A stretch of DNA of 64,000 bases from an uncultured Porphyromonadaceae bacterium (GTDB taxonomy: Bacteria; Bacteroidota; Bacteroidia; Bacteroidales; Muribaculaceae): positions 1 through 64,000 of the forward strand of contig CANRWW010000005.1 in the NCBI GenBank assembly GCA_947643665.1, read 5' to 3'. The translations under genes and the position numbers were made by a program. Each line of letters starts with the position of its first letter. The first letter of the stretch is position 1. This document shows, piece by piece, positions 43,656 to 52,178 of the stretch. The notes under the pieces were generated by a model, which saw only the letters and a program-made list of their open reading frames with translations, did no database searches and was not told where the DNA came from.

Positions 43656-43753
43656 GAAGGTATAAAATATGGTGGTGTGGTCTGTGTTGGGGTTGTAAAA
43701 AATATGTGGACTGAGTTTTATTGTATGCCAGTCCTATACGGTATTATATGTTT

Positions 43754-44230
43754 TTACTGTTGTTCAGGTTCGAGATCGGGGATATGCTCACATTTGACCC
43801 CGGCGCGTTTCAGCAGTTCAACACCGTCTGTTATACGGTAAAGTTCGTGGAAAACCACACGTTCTATCCCTGCCTGTATTATGAGTTTCGCGCATTCAAG
43901 GCATGGGGAAGCCGTGATGTACAGGGTGGCTCCTGCAGAAGAGTTGTTGCTGCGTGCCACTTTGGTTATTGCATTGGCTTCCGCATGTAATACATACGGT
44001 ATCGTAATGCCGGTCTCATCTTCGCATATGTTTTCGAATCCGGAGGGCGTACCGTTGAATCCGTCTGATATTATCATCGAATTTTTTACGATGATAGCTC
44101 CTACCTTGCGGCGTTTGCAGTAAGAATTTTCTGCCCATATACGTGCCATGCGCAGATATCTCCGGTCAATTGTTTCCTGCTTTTCCGAGGAATAATGTCC
44201 CGTATGTGTATCGGTATATTCTGTTGGCAT
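43754..44230 (-). CDS. Deoxycytidylate deaminase family protein
   Basis: 158 aa from ATG 44230. A TTG at 44257 is rejected because it overlaps the promoter -7 element. Zinc site: HAEANAI supplies His and catalytic Glu, PCLECAK the two cysteines; CKRRKVGAIIVKN precedes them. dCMP deaminases (ComEB/Dcd-like) turn dCMP into dUMP for thymidylate synthesis in the cytoplasm. First gene of the minus-strand group that runs to the ABC-F gene. Other zinc deaminases of this fold are possible. Confidence 0.9.
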   Translation of the reverse strand: MPTEYTDTHTGHYSSEKQETIDRRYLRMARIWAENSYCKRRKVGAIIVKNSMIISDGFNGTPSGFENICEDETGITIPYVLHAEANAITKVARSNNSSAGATLYITASPCLECAKLIIQAGIERVVFHELYRITDGVELLKRAGVKCEHIPDLEPEQQ

Positions 44231-44254
44231 TTTGGTGTGACTGTTAGTAGCTTG

Positions 44255-44262
44255 CAAAGGTA
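44255..44262 (-). promoter_or_regulatory. -7 element of the deaminase-ctpA-MTHFS-ABC-F operon
   Basis: Minus-strand TACCTTTG; short leader to ATG 44230. Its position excludes the TTG start at 44257. Confidence 0.65.
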
Positions 44263-44333
44263 CTAACTTCCGTTCAAACTTGCTGCAACTTTTTGTGGCT
44301 TTTTGAGCGTGCGTTATTCTATTATAGTGTGAA

Positions 44334-44366
44334 TTGGATATGTTTTGAAAAAAATAGCTAACTTTG
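44334..44366 (+). promoter_or_regulatory. Promoter of the DsbD-like gene pair
   Basis: TTG at 44334-44336, a 22-nt spacer and TAACTTTG at 44359-44366. About 60 nt leader to ATG 44431. It lies about 100 nt from the divergent deaminase promoter. Confidence 0.6.
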
Positions 44367-44430
44367 CAAGTTAGGAAATTGTTTAAAATCGTATACTGGC
44401 AATTTGGCTTTTGATAAACAAAAATTGAAA

Positions 44431-44946
44431 ATGAAACTCAAGTATAAATATGCGGTAACATGTTTGATTACGATGCTGTTTCCGTTATTGTTGCATTCGC
44501 AGACGGCATCATTGCATGGCGATGCCCTCTCTGGAACATTGGGAAATACATGTTCGCCGATAGAATGGCGTGCTTCTGCACGTATGATTTCTGATAAGGA
44601 AGGTGTTGTGACTGTTATTGCTACAATAGCGGACGGATGGCATCTTTACGGTATGAAAATGCCGGAGACTGGCCCTAAACCGACGCAGGTGAAATTTGAA
44701 CTTCCGGCAGGAGTGGAACTTACCGGCAAGTTGACTGTGAATCGTGGCACTGTCAGGAAATACGACGATATGTTTGGTGGCGAACTTGAATATTGGGGCA
44801 GTGGCGAGCTTAAATTTACTCGGCATTTCAAGATAACTAAAGCAGAAGGGCATATACCTATAAAGTGTATGGTGAGTTTTATGGGATGTAATGATGAGAC
44901 TTGTCTACCGCCACAATTAAAAAGTTTCAATATCACATTAATGTAA
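44431..44946 (+). CDS. Free-standing DsbD N-terminal (alpha) domain protein
   Basis: 171 aa from ATG 44431; a TTG at 44404 is unlikely. A signal peptide (CLITMLFPLLLHSQ) precedes one immunoglobulin-like DsbD-alpha domain with GWHLYGMKMPETGPKP and the cysteine pair of GCNDETCLPPQ. In DsbD this domain passes electrons to periplasmic partners. Here it is a separate secreted protein, 18 nt before a full dsbD that has its own copy (GCNDQTCISPQ). Probably a gene duplication giving a soluble periplasmic reductase or chaperone-like partner. Confidence 0.82.
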   Translation: MKLKYKYAVTCLITMLFPLLLHSQTASLHGDALSGTLGNTCSPIEWRASARMISDKEGVVTVIATIADGWHLYGMKMPETGPKPTQVKFELPAGVELTGKLTVNRGTVRKYDDMFGGELEYWGSGELKFTRHFKITKAEGHIPIKCMVSFMGCNDETCLPPQLKSFNITLM

Positions 44947-44964
44947 ATATAATTCAAGAATCAT

Positions 44965-46941
44965 ATGTACCGAAAAATTCTATCAATAGTGCTTCTGCTG
45001 TTTTTTGCTTTGCAAATGCAAGCACAGACGCTGGAGCCTATAACATGGGAAACTTCTGTAGAGAACAATTCTGACACGGAAGCAACATTGCGTTTTGCTG
45101 CTAAAATTCAAAAGGGATGGCATTTATATGGGTTTGATTTGCCGGAAGACGGCCCCAATGCCACTTCTATCACATTGGATCTTCCTGAAGGAGTTGTCGC
45201 AGAGGGGGATTTTGTAGCTGATCATGCTCCTGTAGAGCAGTTTGACCCGGTGTTTTCCCTCAAGTTGTCGTGGTGGGAAAATGATGTGGTATTTACTCGT
45301 AATTTGAAGATTTCAGATGGCAAATCGCATGAGATTTCGGGTAAGATATTCTTTCAGGGTTGCAATGACCAGACTTGTATAAGTCCACAGAAAATTCCGT
45401 TTACATTAAAGGTCGGCACCGGTGATGCGGCAGTCGGTGACAGTAACGAAGAACTGGCAGAAAAAGTCGTGTCAAAGTCTGATGTTCCTGCGGTTAAGGC
45501 TGACAGCCATGCCGACTGGTGGGCTCCTGTGGATATCACCGAATCGGATGTACCTTCGGAGAATGTGTCGTCAAGCCCGCTTTGGATTATATTCATATGG
45601 GGATTCGGTGGAGGTTTGATTGCGTTGCTTACCCCCTGTGTGTGGCCGCTAATTCCTATGACGGTAAGTTTTTTCCTGAAAAAGAGCGGTAGCCGTGGCA
45701 AGCAGGTGGGGGATGCGATAATCTATGGAGTAAGCATTGTGGTGATATACCTTACTCTAGGTTTGATCATAACCGGAATATTCGGGGCTGGAAAGTTGAA
45801 TGAGCTTTCTACCAATGCATGGTTCAATCTTGCGTTTTTCCTGTTGCTTGTAGCGTTTGCTGTAAGTTTCTTCGGAGGTTTCGACATACAATTGCCTGAA
45901 AAATGGCGTAATGGCGCCGATGCCCGTGCTGAAAGAGCTACCGGGCTTCTAAGTATTTTTTTCATGGCGTTTACGCTTGCGTTGGTCTCTTTCTCATGCA
46001 CTGGTCCAATCATAGGCACTCTGCTTGTGGAGGCTGCCACTATGGGCAATTTCGCAGGTCCGGCCGCCGGTATGGCAGGCTTTGCCGTGGCTCTTGCGTT
46101 GCCGTTCACATTGTTTGCAATTTTCCCGTCATGGCTTAAGGAGGTTCCCCGTTCGGGTAGCTGGATGAATTCGGTGAAAGTGGTGCTGGGTTTTCTTGAG
46201 CTGGCGCTTTCGCTTAAATTCCTGTCGGTGGCAGATCTTGCATATGGATGGGGAATACTTGACCGCGAGGTGTTTATCTGTCTGTGGGTAGTGATTTTTG
46301 CCATGCTTGGTTTTTATCTGTTGGGCAAATTGCGGTTCAGCCACGATGCTCCGATGGATCATGTGTCTATCCCACGTTTCTTCATGTCGCTTGCGTCATT
46401 TTCGTTTGCCGTCTACCTGATCCCTGGATTATGGGGTGCTCCTTTGAAGGGTGTAAGCGCTTTTGTTCCTCCGCTTTATACACAGGATTTCAGCCTTTAT
46501 ACCGGTGGTGTATTTGAGGAATTTGACGATTATGACGAGGGAATGAGGTATGCTGCTGAAAACCATCGCCCTGTGCTTATAGATTTTTCCGGTCATGGAT
46601 GTGTCAATTGCCGCAAAATGGAGGGGGCAGTATTTGATACGCCTGTGGTGACAGGCATCATAAAGGAAAATTTTGTGCTGATCAAACTTATGGTGGACGA
46701 TAAGGCGGATCTTCCCGAACCTATGACTGTTGAAGAAAACGGGCAGTCTCTGACGCTTGAAACCGTAGGCGACAAATGGAGCTATCTGCAGAGGGTTAAG
46801 TTTTCTGCCAATTCCCAGCCTTATTATATAATTCTTGATAATGATGGCAAGGCTTTGGTGTCTCCGACATATTATGACGAGAATGTCACCGCTTTCGTGG
46901 AATGGCTGAACACCGGTCTAAAAAACTATTCGGAACAATAA
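44965..46941 (+). CDS. dsbD: Thiol:disulfide interchange protein DsbD
   Basis: 658 aa. Signal peptide (LSIVLLLFFALQMQAQ), periplasmic alpha domain (about 25-150, GCNDQTCISPQ), a linker, then about eight membrane helices (205-510) with TPCVWPLIPM and SCTGPIIGTL carrying the two buried redox cysteines, and a C-terminal thioredoxin domain with HGCVNCRK (Cys546, Cys549). DsbD moves electrons from cytoplasmic thioredoxin across the inner membrane to periplasmic thiol proteins and cytochrome c maturation. The preceding gene duplicates its alpha domain. Confidence 0.95.
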   Translation: MYRKILSIVLLLFFALQMQAQTLEPITWETSVENNSDTEATLRFAAKIQKGWHLYGFDLPEDGPNATSITLDLPEGVVAEGDFVADHAPVEQFDPVFSLKLSWWENDVVFTRNLKISDGKSHEISGKIFFQGCNDQTCISPQKIPFTLKVGTGDAAVGDSNEELAEKVVSKSDVPAVKADSHADWWAPVDITESDVPSENVSSSPLWIIFIWGFGGGLIALLTPCVWPLIPMTVSFFLKKSGSRGKQVGDAIIYGVSIVVIYLTLGLIITGIFGAGKLNELSTNAWFNLAFFLLLVAFAVSFFGGFDIQLPEKWRNGADARAERATGLLSIFFMAFTLALVSFSCTGPIIGTLLVEAATMGNFAGPAAGMAGFAVALALPFTLFAIFPSWLKEVPRSGSWMNSVKVVLGFLELALSLKFLSVADLAYGWGILDREVFICLWVVIFAMLGFYLLGKLRFSHDAPMDHVSIPRFFMSLASFSFAVYLIPGLWGAPLKGVSAFVPPLYTQDFSLYTGGVFEEFDDYDEGMRYAAENHRPVLIDFSGHGCVNCRKMEGAVFDTPVVTGIIKENFVLIKLMVDDKADLPEPMTVEENGQSLTLETVGDKWSYLQRVKFSANSQPYYIILDNDGKALVSPTYYDENVTAFVEWLNTGLKNYSEQ

Positions 46942-46971
46942 TCAAAAACCATTTTATAGACAGTTTTTTTA

Positions 46972-47787
46972 ATGGAAAGACATACACGTCAGGAAAAACT
47001 TGAGGCACTCGGCAGGGTGCTTGATGTGCTTGACACGCTTAGGGTGAAATGTCCATGGGATGCCAAACAGACCAATGAGAGTTTGCGCCCGAACACGATA
47101 GAGGAGGTTTTCGAGCTTTGCGATGCCCTTATCCGTGAAGATGACGCTGAGATAAAGAAAGAACTCGGCGATGTGCTGCTACATGTGTTCTTCTATTCAA
47201 AAATAGGGGAAGAGAAGGGCGCATTTGATGTGGCTGATGTATGCGATGCGCTTTCAAACAAGCTGATATACCGCCATCCGCATGTCTATGGCAATGTACA
47301 GGCCGATGACGCGCACCAGGTTGAACAGAACTGGGAGATGATAAAACTTAAAGAGAAGGACGGCAACCGCAGTATCCTTGCCGGGGTGCCATCTGCATTA
47401 CCCGCTCTGATAAAGGCTTTCAGGATTCAGGAAAAGGCAGCCAATGCCGGCTTTGATTGGGAAAAGCCGGCAGATGTATGGGAGAAAGTGCGCGAGGAGA
47501 TCGGTGAGTTCGCCGCAGAGGCTTCCGGTTTTCCAGGTAAAGATGAAGTCACCTTGGCACAACATTCACATATGGAGGAGGAGATGGGCGACCTCATGTT
47601 CTCGCTTGTGAATGCCGCACGCCTTTATGGCATAAGTCCGGAGAATGCGCTTGAACGCACCAACAAGAAATTCATATCACGTTTCAATTATCTTGAGTGC
47701 CGCGCCAAAGAGCAAGGACGCAAACTTAACGATATGTGCCTTGAAGAAATGGAGGCACTGTGGCAGGAAAGCAAGAAAATCAAGTGA
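46972..47787 (+). CDS. mazG: Nucleoside triphosphate pyrophosphohydrolase MazG
   Basis: 271 aa, with two MazG helical domains as in E. coli MazG. Domain 1: LRVKCPWDAKQTNESLRP, then EEVFELCDAL and ELGDVLLHVFF, whose Glu and Asp residues bind Mg2+. Domain 2: EIGEFAAEA and EEMGDLMFSLVNAAR. It hydrolyses NTPs and dNTPs, including damaged ones, to monophosphates in the cytoplasm. 30 nt after dsbD. Confidence 0.95.
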   Translation: MERHTRQEKLEALGRVLDVLDTLRVKCPWDAKQTNESLRPNTIEEVFELCDALIREDDAEIKKELGDVLLHVFFYSKIGEEKGAFDVADVCDALSNKLIYRHPHVYGNVQADDAHQVEQNWEMIKLKEKDGNRSILAGVPSALPALIKAFRIQEKAANAGFDWEKPADVWEKVREEIGEFAAEASGFPGKDEVTLAQHSHMEEEMGDLMFSLVNAARLYGISPENALERTNKKFISRFNYLECRAKEQGRKLNDMCLEEMEALWQESKKIK

Positions 47788-47850
47788 TGATTTTGACTTT
47801 TTGTTGATGATGGAGTCTTTTTGTATAAACATTCTAAATATCCAGCATAT

Positions 47851-48255
47851 ATGAGAATTTTCAGGAATCTTATATTGGCAGTGGCTTCGCTGACAGCATG
47901 CACCGCTTTTGTATTGCCACAGAATGCTTCCGGTCAGGTTAACCAGCTTGACGCGGATATGAATATCATACCGGACAAGGCTGTAAAGACTGATGACGGA
48001 ATACGGATCTCCCTATGCCTCATAGGTATCCCGCATACCTCGCAGCGTATTGACAGTGTTGACCTGAGGATTGATAAGAAAAACTATCCCGCCAATGATA
48101 TTGACGGTGTGGATTTCAAACGTTATTTCCAATTTGAGGATGAGGGCGTGATAACTATTGAGGTGGATTTCCCCTTCAATGGTGCGCTGCCGAAGAATGC
48201 GACATTGCTTTTCCATACCGTAAACGGTGACATAGAGTCGCCTGCACGCCAGTAA
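47851..48255 (+). CDS. Small secreted protein of unknown function
   Basis: 134 aa from ATG 47851 (MRIFRNLILAVASLTAC); a TTG at 47821 is less likely. Signal peptide, with possible lipobox LTAC but the hydrophobic core continues past the Cys, so ordinary cleavage near ASGQ is also possible. The mature part is about 95 residues, beta-rich, with RIDSVDLRIDKKNYPANDIDG and DFKRYFQFEDEG. No family recognised. Placed between mazG and topB; the topB start follows its stop by 15 nt. Confidence 0.65.
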   Translation: MRIFRNLILAVASLTACTAFVLPQNASGQVNQLDADMNIIPDKAVKTDDGIRISLCLIGIPHTSQRIDSVDLRIDKKNYPANDIDGVDFKRYFQFEDEGVITIEVDFPFNGALPKNATLLFHTVNGDIESPARQ

Positions 48256-48260
48256 CCAGA

Positions 48261-48266
48261 AAGGAG
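48261..48266 (+). promoter_or_regulatory. Shine-Dalgarno site of topB
   Basis: AAGGAG ending 4 nt before ATG 48271. Such sites are uncommon in Bacteroidetes; it fixes the topB start. Confidence 0.6.
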
Positions 48267-48270
48267 TGGA

Positions 48271-50331
48271 ATGATAGTTTGCGTAACCGAGAAACCGAGT
48301 GTGGCCCGCGATATTGCCGCAGTGGTTGGAGCCACTGTGTCGCGCGACGGATATCTGGAGGGTAATGGATATAAAGTGACCTGGACTTATGGTCACCTTT
48401 GTTGCCTTAAAGAACCTGCCGATTATACGGAATGGTGGAAACGATGGTCGCTCGGTTCGCTTCCTATGGTACCTCCGCGTTTTGGTATAAAGTTGATTCC
48501 TGAAGCACGCTATGAGCATCAGTTCAATGTAATAAAGTCGCTTATAGCCGAGGCAGACGAAGTGATAAACTGTGGCGACGCCGGCCAGGAAGGTGAGCTT
48601 ATCCAGCGATGGGTCATGCAGAAAGCTGATATCCATTGCCCGGTGAAGCGTCTTTGGATCAACGACCTTACGGATGCCTCGATCCGTGAGGGATTCGGCA
48701 ATCTCATACCTTCTGCTGATAAGGACAATCTGTATCTGGCCGGGCTTTCCCGTGCGATAGGGGACTGGCTTTTAGGTATGAATGCCACAAGACTTTATTC
48801 GCTGAAATATTCCGAGCCGGGCAAGGTCCTTTCCATCGGGCGTGTGCAGACTCCTACACTCGCCATGCTGGTGCAGCGTCATAAGGAGATAGTGAATTTC
48901 AAACCGGAGGATTTTTGGGAATTGAAAACGTCTTACCGTGAAGTAGTGTTCAATGCCACCACGGGGCGGTTCAATTCCGAGGAGAGTGCCGCGGAAGTGG
49001 CTGCACGTATCAAAAACGTACCTCTTGCCATAACGGATGTCACTGAAAAGAAAGGCAAAGAGGCACCACCACGCTTGTTTGACCTTACGTCGTTACAGGT
49101 AGAGTGTAACAAGCGGTGGGGATGGTCTGCGGATGAGACACTGAAACTTATCCAGACACTTTATGAGAAGAAAGTGACAACATATCCCCGTGTTGATACC
49201 ACTTACCTGAATGATGCGATTTATGCAAAAGTCCCCGACATATTGCGCCAGATGACACCTTATGCCAATCTTACATCATCGCTTCTGTCGCAGGGCAAAC
49301 TGCCGAAAAGCAAGAAGGTGTTTGATAATTCCAAGGTGACGGATCACCACGCAATAATACCCACCGGGCAGCCACCTACGGTTTTGGCGGGTAATGAAAA
49401 ACTTATGTACCATCTTATCGCGCTGAGATTCATCGCCACTTTTTATCCGGACTGCGAGTTTATGTCAACAACGGTGATGGCAGAAGCCGACGGCATAAAA
49501 TTCAAGGCTCTAGGCAAGGTAATCGTGAAAGCGGGGTGGCGTGACGTTTTTGGAAAAGACCATAGACAGGAGGGGGACATTTCACAGGATGACAGGATAC
49601 TTCCTCCGTTTGAAGTAGGAGAGAGTGGCCCACATGATCCCTCGGTTGTTAAAAAAACTACCCAGCCCCCCAAATATTACAGTGATGCCACTTTGTTGAG
49701 AGCGATGGAGACTGCCGGAAAGACCGTTGACGACGAGGAACTGCGTGAGGCGATGAAAATGAACGGTATCGGTAGGCCGTCAACACGAGCTGCCATTATT
49801 GAGACACTTGTAAAACGCCGTTATATATATCGTCAGCGTAAAAACATAATGGTCACCCAGGCGGGAATAGACCTTATTGACACTATTGACGAGGAGCTTC
49901 TTAAAAGTGCAAAACTTACCGGTATATGGGAAAATAAGTTGCGACAGATTGAGAATGGCACGTATAGCGCTTCAGAATTTATTGAAGAATTAAAGGCCAT
50001 GATTGAGGAAATAGTGCATAACGTTTTGAACGACAACTCCATGAAGCGCATAGCGGTAGCTGATGACGGAGATGGAAAGCGGAAGGGAGAAAAGTCAGAA
50101 GATGCGGGAAAGCAACAGAAACCAGCACGCAAGCGTGCACCTTCTGTAAAGTCGCTTGAGCAGATCATGTGTCCGTTGTGCGGCAACGGGCACGTATTGA
50201 AGGGCCGTACGGCGTATGGTTGTTCGCAATATGCTGCTGGTTGTGGCTTGAAACTTCCGTTTGAGGAGTATCCTGCGGATCTTACGCCTGCGAGACTTGC
50301 CACTGCGATAAAGAAGAAATTCAAGCCGTAG
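48271..50331 (+). CDS. topB: DNA topoisomerase III
   Basis: 686 aa type IA topoisomerase. TOPRIM domain at the N-terminus (CVTEKPSVARDIA, then NCGDAGQEGELIQRW with the metal-binding DxE-like acids), SIGRVQTPTLAMLV, and active-site Tyr305 in YPRVDTTYL. GIGRPSTRAAIIETL is also typical. The C-terminus has a basic linker and a single four-Cys zinc ribbon (CPLCGNG ... YGCSQYAAGCG). Decatenates DNA and resolves recombination intermediates, often with RecQ. Next genes encode a Cys-rich protein and two HU-type proteins. Confidence 0.95.
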   Translation: MIVCVTEKPSVARDIAAVVGATVSRDGYLEGNGYKVTWTYGHLCCLKEPADYTEWWKRWSLGSLPMVPPRFGIKLIPEARYEHQFNVIKSLIAEADEVINCGDAGQEGELIQRWVMQKADIHCPVKRLWINDLTDASIREGFGNLIPSADKDNLYLAGLSRAIGDWLLGMNATRLYSLKYSEPGKVLSIGRVQTPTLAMLVQRHKEIVNFKPEDFWELKTSYREVVFNATTGRFNSEESAAEVAARIKNVPLAITDVTEKKGKEAPPRLFDLTSLQVECNKRWGWSADETLKLIQTLYEKKVTTYPRVDTTYLNDAIYAKVPDILRQMTPYANLTSSLLSQGKLPKSKKVFDNSKVTDHHAIIPTGQPPTVLAGNEKLMYHLIALRFIATFYPDCEFMSTTVMAEADGIKFKALGKVIVKAGWRDVFGKDHRQEGDISQDDRILPPFEVGESGPHDPSVVKKTTQPPKYYSDATLLRAMETAGKTVDDEELREAMKMNGIGRPSTRAAIIETLVKRRYIYRQRKNIMVTQAGIDLIDTIDEELLKSAKLTGIWENKLRQIENGTYSASEFIEELKAMIEEIVHNVLNDNSMKRIAVADDGDGKRKGEKSEDAGKQQKPARKRAPSVKSLEQIMCPLCGNGHVLKGRTAYGCSQYAAGCGLKLPFEEYPADLTPARLATAIKKKFKP

Positions 50332-50394
50332 CCAGGTTTGTGTTTGGTTGTATGTTGAAACATGATATGTGGAATAAAATTATAAAATAGGGCG

Positions 50395-50583
50395 ATGGAT
50401 ACCAATGATATGATACAATGGATAACGGTGGGAGTAATTATTGTGATTGCCCTTTTTATCATTGTCAGAAAAGTCGCGGGATTCCGAAAAAGATTTAAGG
50501 AGGGGGAGGACGCTTCATGTGGCTGCGGTTGTGCAGGCTGTACACAAGATTGTGGTCTTAAAAAGAATAAAAAAGAAAAATAA
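50395..50583 (+). CDS. FeoB-associated Cys-rich small membrane protein
   Basis: 62 aa. One membrane helix at about 9-27 (WITVGVIIVIALFIIV), a basic stretch, then a Cys cluster SCGCGCAGCTQDCG and a Lys-rich tail. This is the layout of the FeoB-associated Cys-rich family, usually near the ferrous iron transporter. No feo gene is in this window, so iron or thiol chemistry is a guess from family. 63 nt after topB and 12 nt before the HU gene. Confidence 0.75.
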   Translation: MDTNDMIQWITVGVIIVIALFIIVRKVAGFRKRFKEGEDASCGCGCAGCTQDCGLKKNKKEK

Positions 50584-50595
50584 TATAATAATGCC

Positions 50596-50880
50596 ATGGA
50601 TAACAGGAGTTTTACCGGTAATCTTGCCCAACGGCTGGGTTGTGATGCCGCAACTGCAGCGAGATTGCTTGAGGGATTCAGCATGATACTCCGTGAACAG
50701 TGCGGTGAAGAAAATCGTGTCGCAATCCCAGGTTTTGGCACATTTGAAGGTATAAAACATGACGAGGAGATAACAACTGATCTTGTATCAGGTAAGCGTA
50801 TGTTGCTCCCCCCTTCAATTGAGGTGAGATTTTCTGCCGGCGGAATGTTGAGGAAACGAATGAAAGGAGGGAAAAAATGA
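50596..50880 (+). CDS. HU-family DNA-binding protein
   Basis: 94 aa, the length of a single HU/IHF subunit. N-terminal helices LAQRLGCDAATAARLLEGF, beta-arm region VAIPGFGTFEGIKHDE, and basic C-terminus MLRKRMKGGKK. The canonical arm signature is degenerate, so this is a divergent HU. It would bend or wrap DNA in the nucleoid as a dimer. Its stop overlaps the start of the HU-LysM gene (ATGA), so the two are coupled and might form a heterodimer. Confidence 0.82.
   Translation: MDNRSFTGNLAQRLGCDAATAARLLEGFSMILREQCGEENRVAIPGFGTFEGIKHDEEITTDLVSGKRMLLPPSIEVRFSAGGMLRKRMKGGKK
50863..50870 (+). promoter_or_regulatory. Strong Shine-Dalgarno site of the HU-LysM gene
   Basis: AAAGGAGG, 6 nt before ATG 50877, inside the end of the HU gene. 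A near-perfect anti-SD match, unusual for this phylum. Confidence 0.65.
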
Positions 50881-52037
50881 GCATACTTCCCTTGCCTGTC
50901 ATAGTGGCGCAATTGACTAAGATTAATGGATGCAGCGAGGAGCTGGCTGGAGCTTTTCTTGTGGAATTTGCAGATCTGGTGGGTGCAGAGCTTGCAGATA
51001 CCGGTTTTGCTGAAATCAAGGGGATAGGTACGTTCCGGAGGATAGATGTGGGTGGAGTGCCTACTGTAGAGTTCGGTCCGGATCCACATCTTGCCGAGGC
51101 TGTAAATCTGCCTTTTGCTATGTTTGAACCTGTAGAACTTGATGAGGAGGTTACTGAGGAGATGCTGGATGCCGCGGCTGAAGAAGCAGAGGCGGAGGCT
51201 TCAGTGCTGGCTCCTGAGGATATACAACGTGAAGAGCATGTGGAAGACACAGATGTGATGCCTGATGAAGCATCTATGCCGGCGGTAGATATGGAGCCGG
51301 TGAAAGAAATCAAGGATGTCGCTTCTGCCAGTGAAGATGAACCTGCCAAAGATGATCAGGTAACCGGAGAAGATCCTGAGACGGCAGAGATACGGCGTCC
51401 GTCACGATCGCTTAATGAGAAAATGGCAGAACAGCGTCTGAATAAACCGATGGTGACATATGAGCGTGTCATAGAGAAAGAGCGTGTGGTTGAAAACAAT
51501 CATCATACGATGAATATAGTGTTGACTGCGTTTTTGTCGTTGCTGGCAGGTTTGCTTATCGGCTTTTTTTCATATGACAAGTTAAACTTAAATGGGGTGA
51601 GAAGTGTTAACATATCAGCTGAAGATGTACAGGTTTATCATGCAGCCGATGACCCAACTGAGGTTGGTTCCACAGATATTGATTCCACGGTGGTAAAGCA
51701 TCAGTCTGGTCTGAAAGTTCCAGTTTCACAGGAAACACACCAGGATGTGAATGAAATAAGGACAGACCATTCAGAAGCTGTAGTGACAGACACCGTGCGT
51801 TCAGGGCGTTTTCTTACAACCATGGCGCAGAGGCATTATGGAAAGAAGAAATTCTGGGTTTACATCTATTTGGAAAACAGCGACAAACTCGGTGACCCCG
51901 ATATGATTCCTCCTATGACAATCGTAACTATTCCACCGGCGTCCAAATATGGTATACAGCCGGGTAACAGAGACAGTGAGGAGAAAGCAGAACGAAAGGC
52001 CGCGGAAATTATGAGCCGTTATTCTAAAAATAAGTGA
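50877..52037 (+). CDS. HU-domain membrane protein with LysM-like C-terminus
   Basis: 386 aa. Residues about 1-90 are HU-like (VAQLTKINGCSEELAGAFLVEF, FAEIKGIGTFRRIDVGG). A long acidic linker (about 90-190, rich in Glu, Asp, Ala) follows, then a basic patch and one membrane helix at about 212-233 (VLTAFLSLLAGLLIGFF). The C-terminal part is outside, with a LysM-like peptidoglycan-binding module near 310-357 (FLTTMAQRHYGKKKFWVYIY, PPMTIVTIPP). It thus places a DNA-binding-type domain in the cytoplasm and a wall-binding-type domain in the periplasm. Function unknown; it could tether DNA to the envelope. Confidence 0.8.
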   Translation: MSILPLPVIVAQLTKINGCSEELAGAFLVEFADLVGAELADTGFAEIKGIGTFRRIDVGGVPTVEFGPDPHLAEAVNLPFAMFEPVELDEEVTEEMLDAAAEEAEAEASVLAPEDIQREEHVEDTDVMPDEASMPAVDMEPVKEIKDVASASEDEPAKDDQVTGEDPETAEIRRPSRSLNEKMAEQRLNKPMVTYERVIEKERVVENNHHTMNIVLTAFLSLLAGLLIGFFSYDKLNLNGVRSVNISAEDVQVYHAADDPTEVGSTDIDSTVVKHQSGLKVPVSQETHQDVNEIRTDHSEAVVTDTVRSGRFLTTMAQRHYGKKKFWVYIYLENSDKLGDPDMIPPMTIVTIPPASKYGIQPGNRDSEEKAERKAAEIMSRYSKNK

Positions 52038-52109
52038 AATCTTAATAGAGCTAAACGCAATTAAGAAAAAATTAACATTCCCATTTCACAGTTTGGAGCT
52101 ACAATTTTA

Positions 52110-52117
52110 TATTTTTG
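52110..52117 (+). promoter_or_regulatory. -7 element of the moxR-bat operon
   Basis: TATTTTTG matches TAnnTTTG; the nearest TTTG is only 14 nt upstream, so the -33 box is weak. Leader of about 115 nt. Confidence 0.55.
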
Positions 52118-52132
52118 CACTCAAGTTGTGAA

Positions 52133-52178
52133 TATGTGCAATGCTATATTATTTGATGGATATATAGGTTTGCACATA
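52133..52178 (+). promoter_or_regulatory. Structured leader hairpin before moxR
   Basis: 9-bp outer stem TATGTGCAA (52133-52141) with TTGCACATA (52170-52178), 2x2 internal loop, and a 6-bp inner stem CTATAT (52144-52149) with ATATAG (52162-52167). It lies in the transcribed leader 60 nt before moxR. No T-run follows. Confidence 0.6.

Noticed and set aside
44231..44257. TTG start adding nine codons to the dCMP deaminase
   Set aside because: It overlaps the promoter -7 element at 44255-44262 and so would not be in the transcript.
49833..51089. 418-codon open frame antisense to topB and the HU genes
   Set aside because: It runs opposite three recognisable genes, has a low-complexity Ser/Arg/His-rich product and no domain; a shadow frame.
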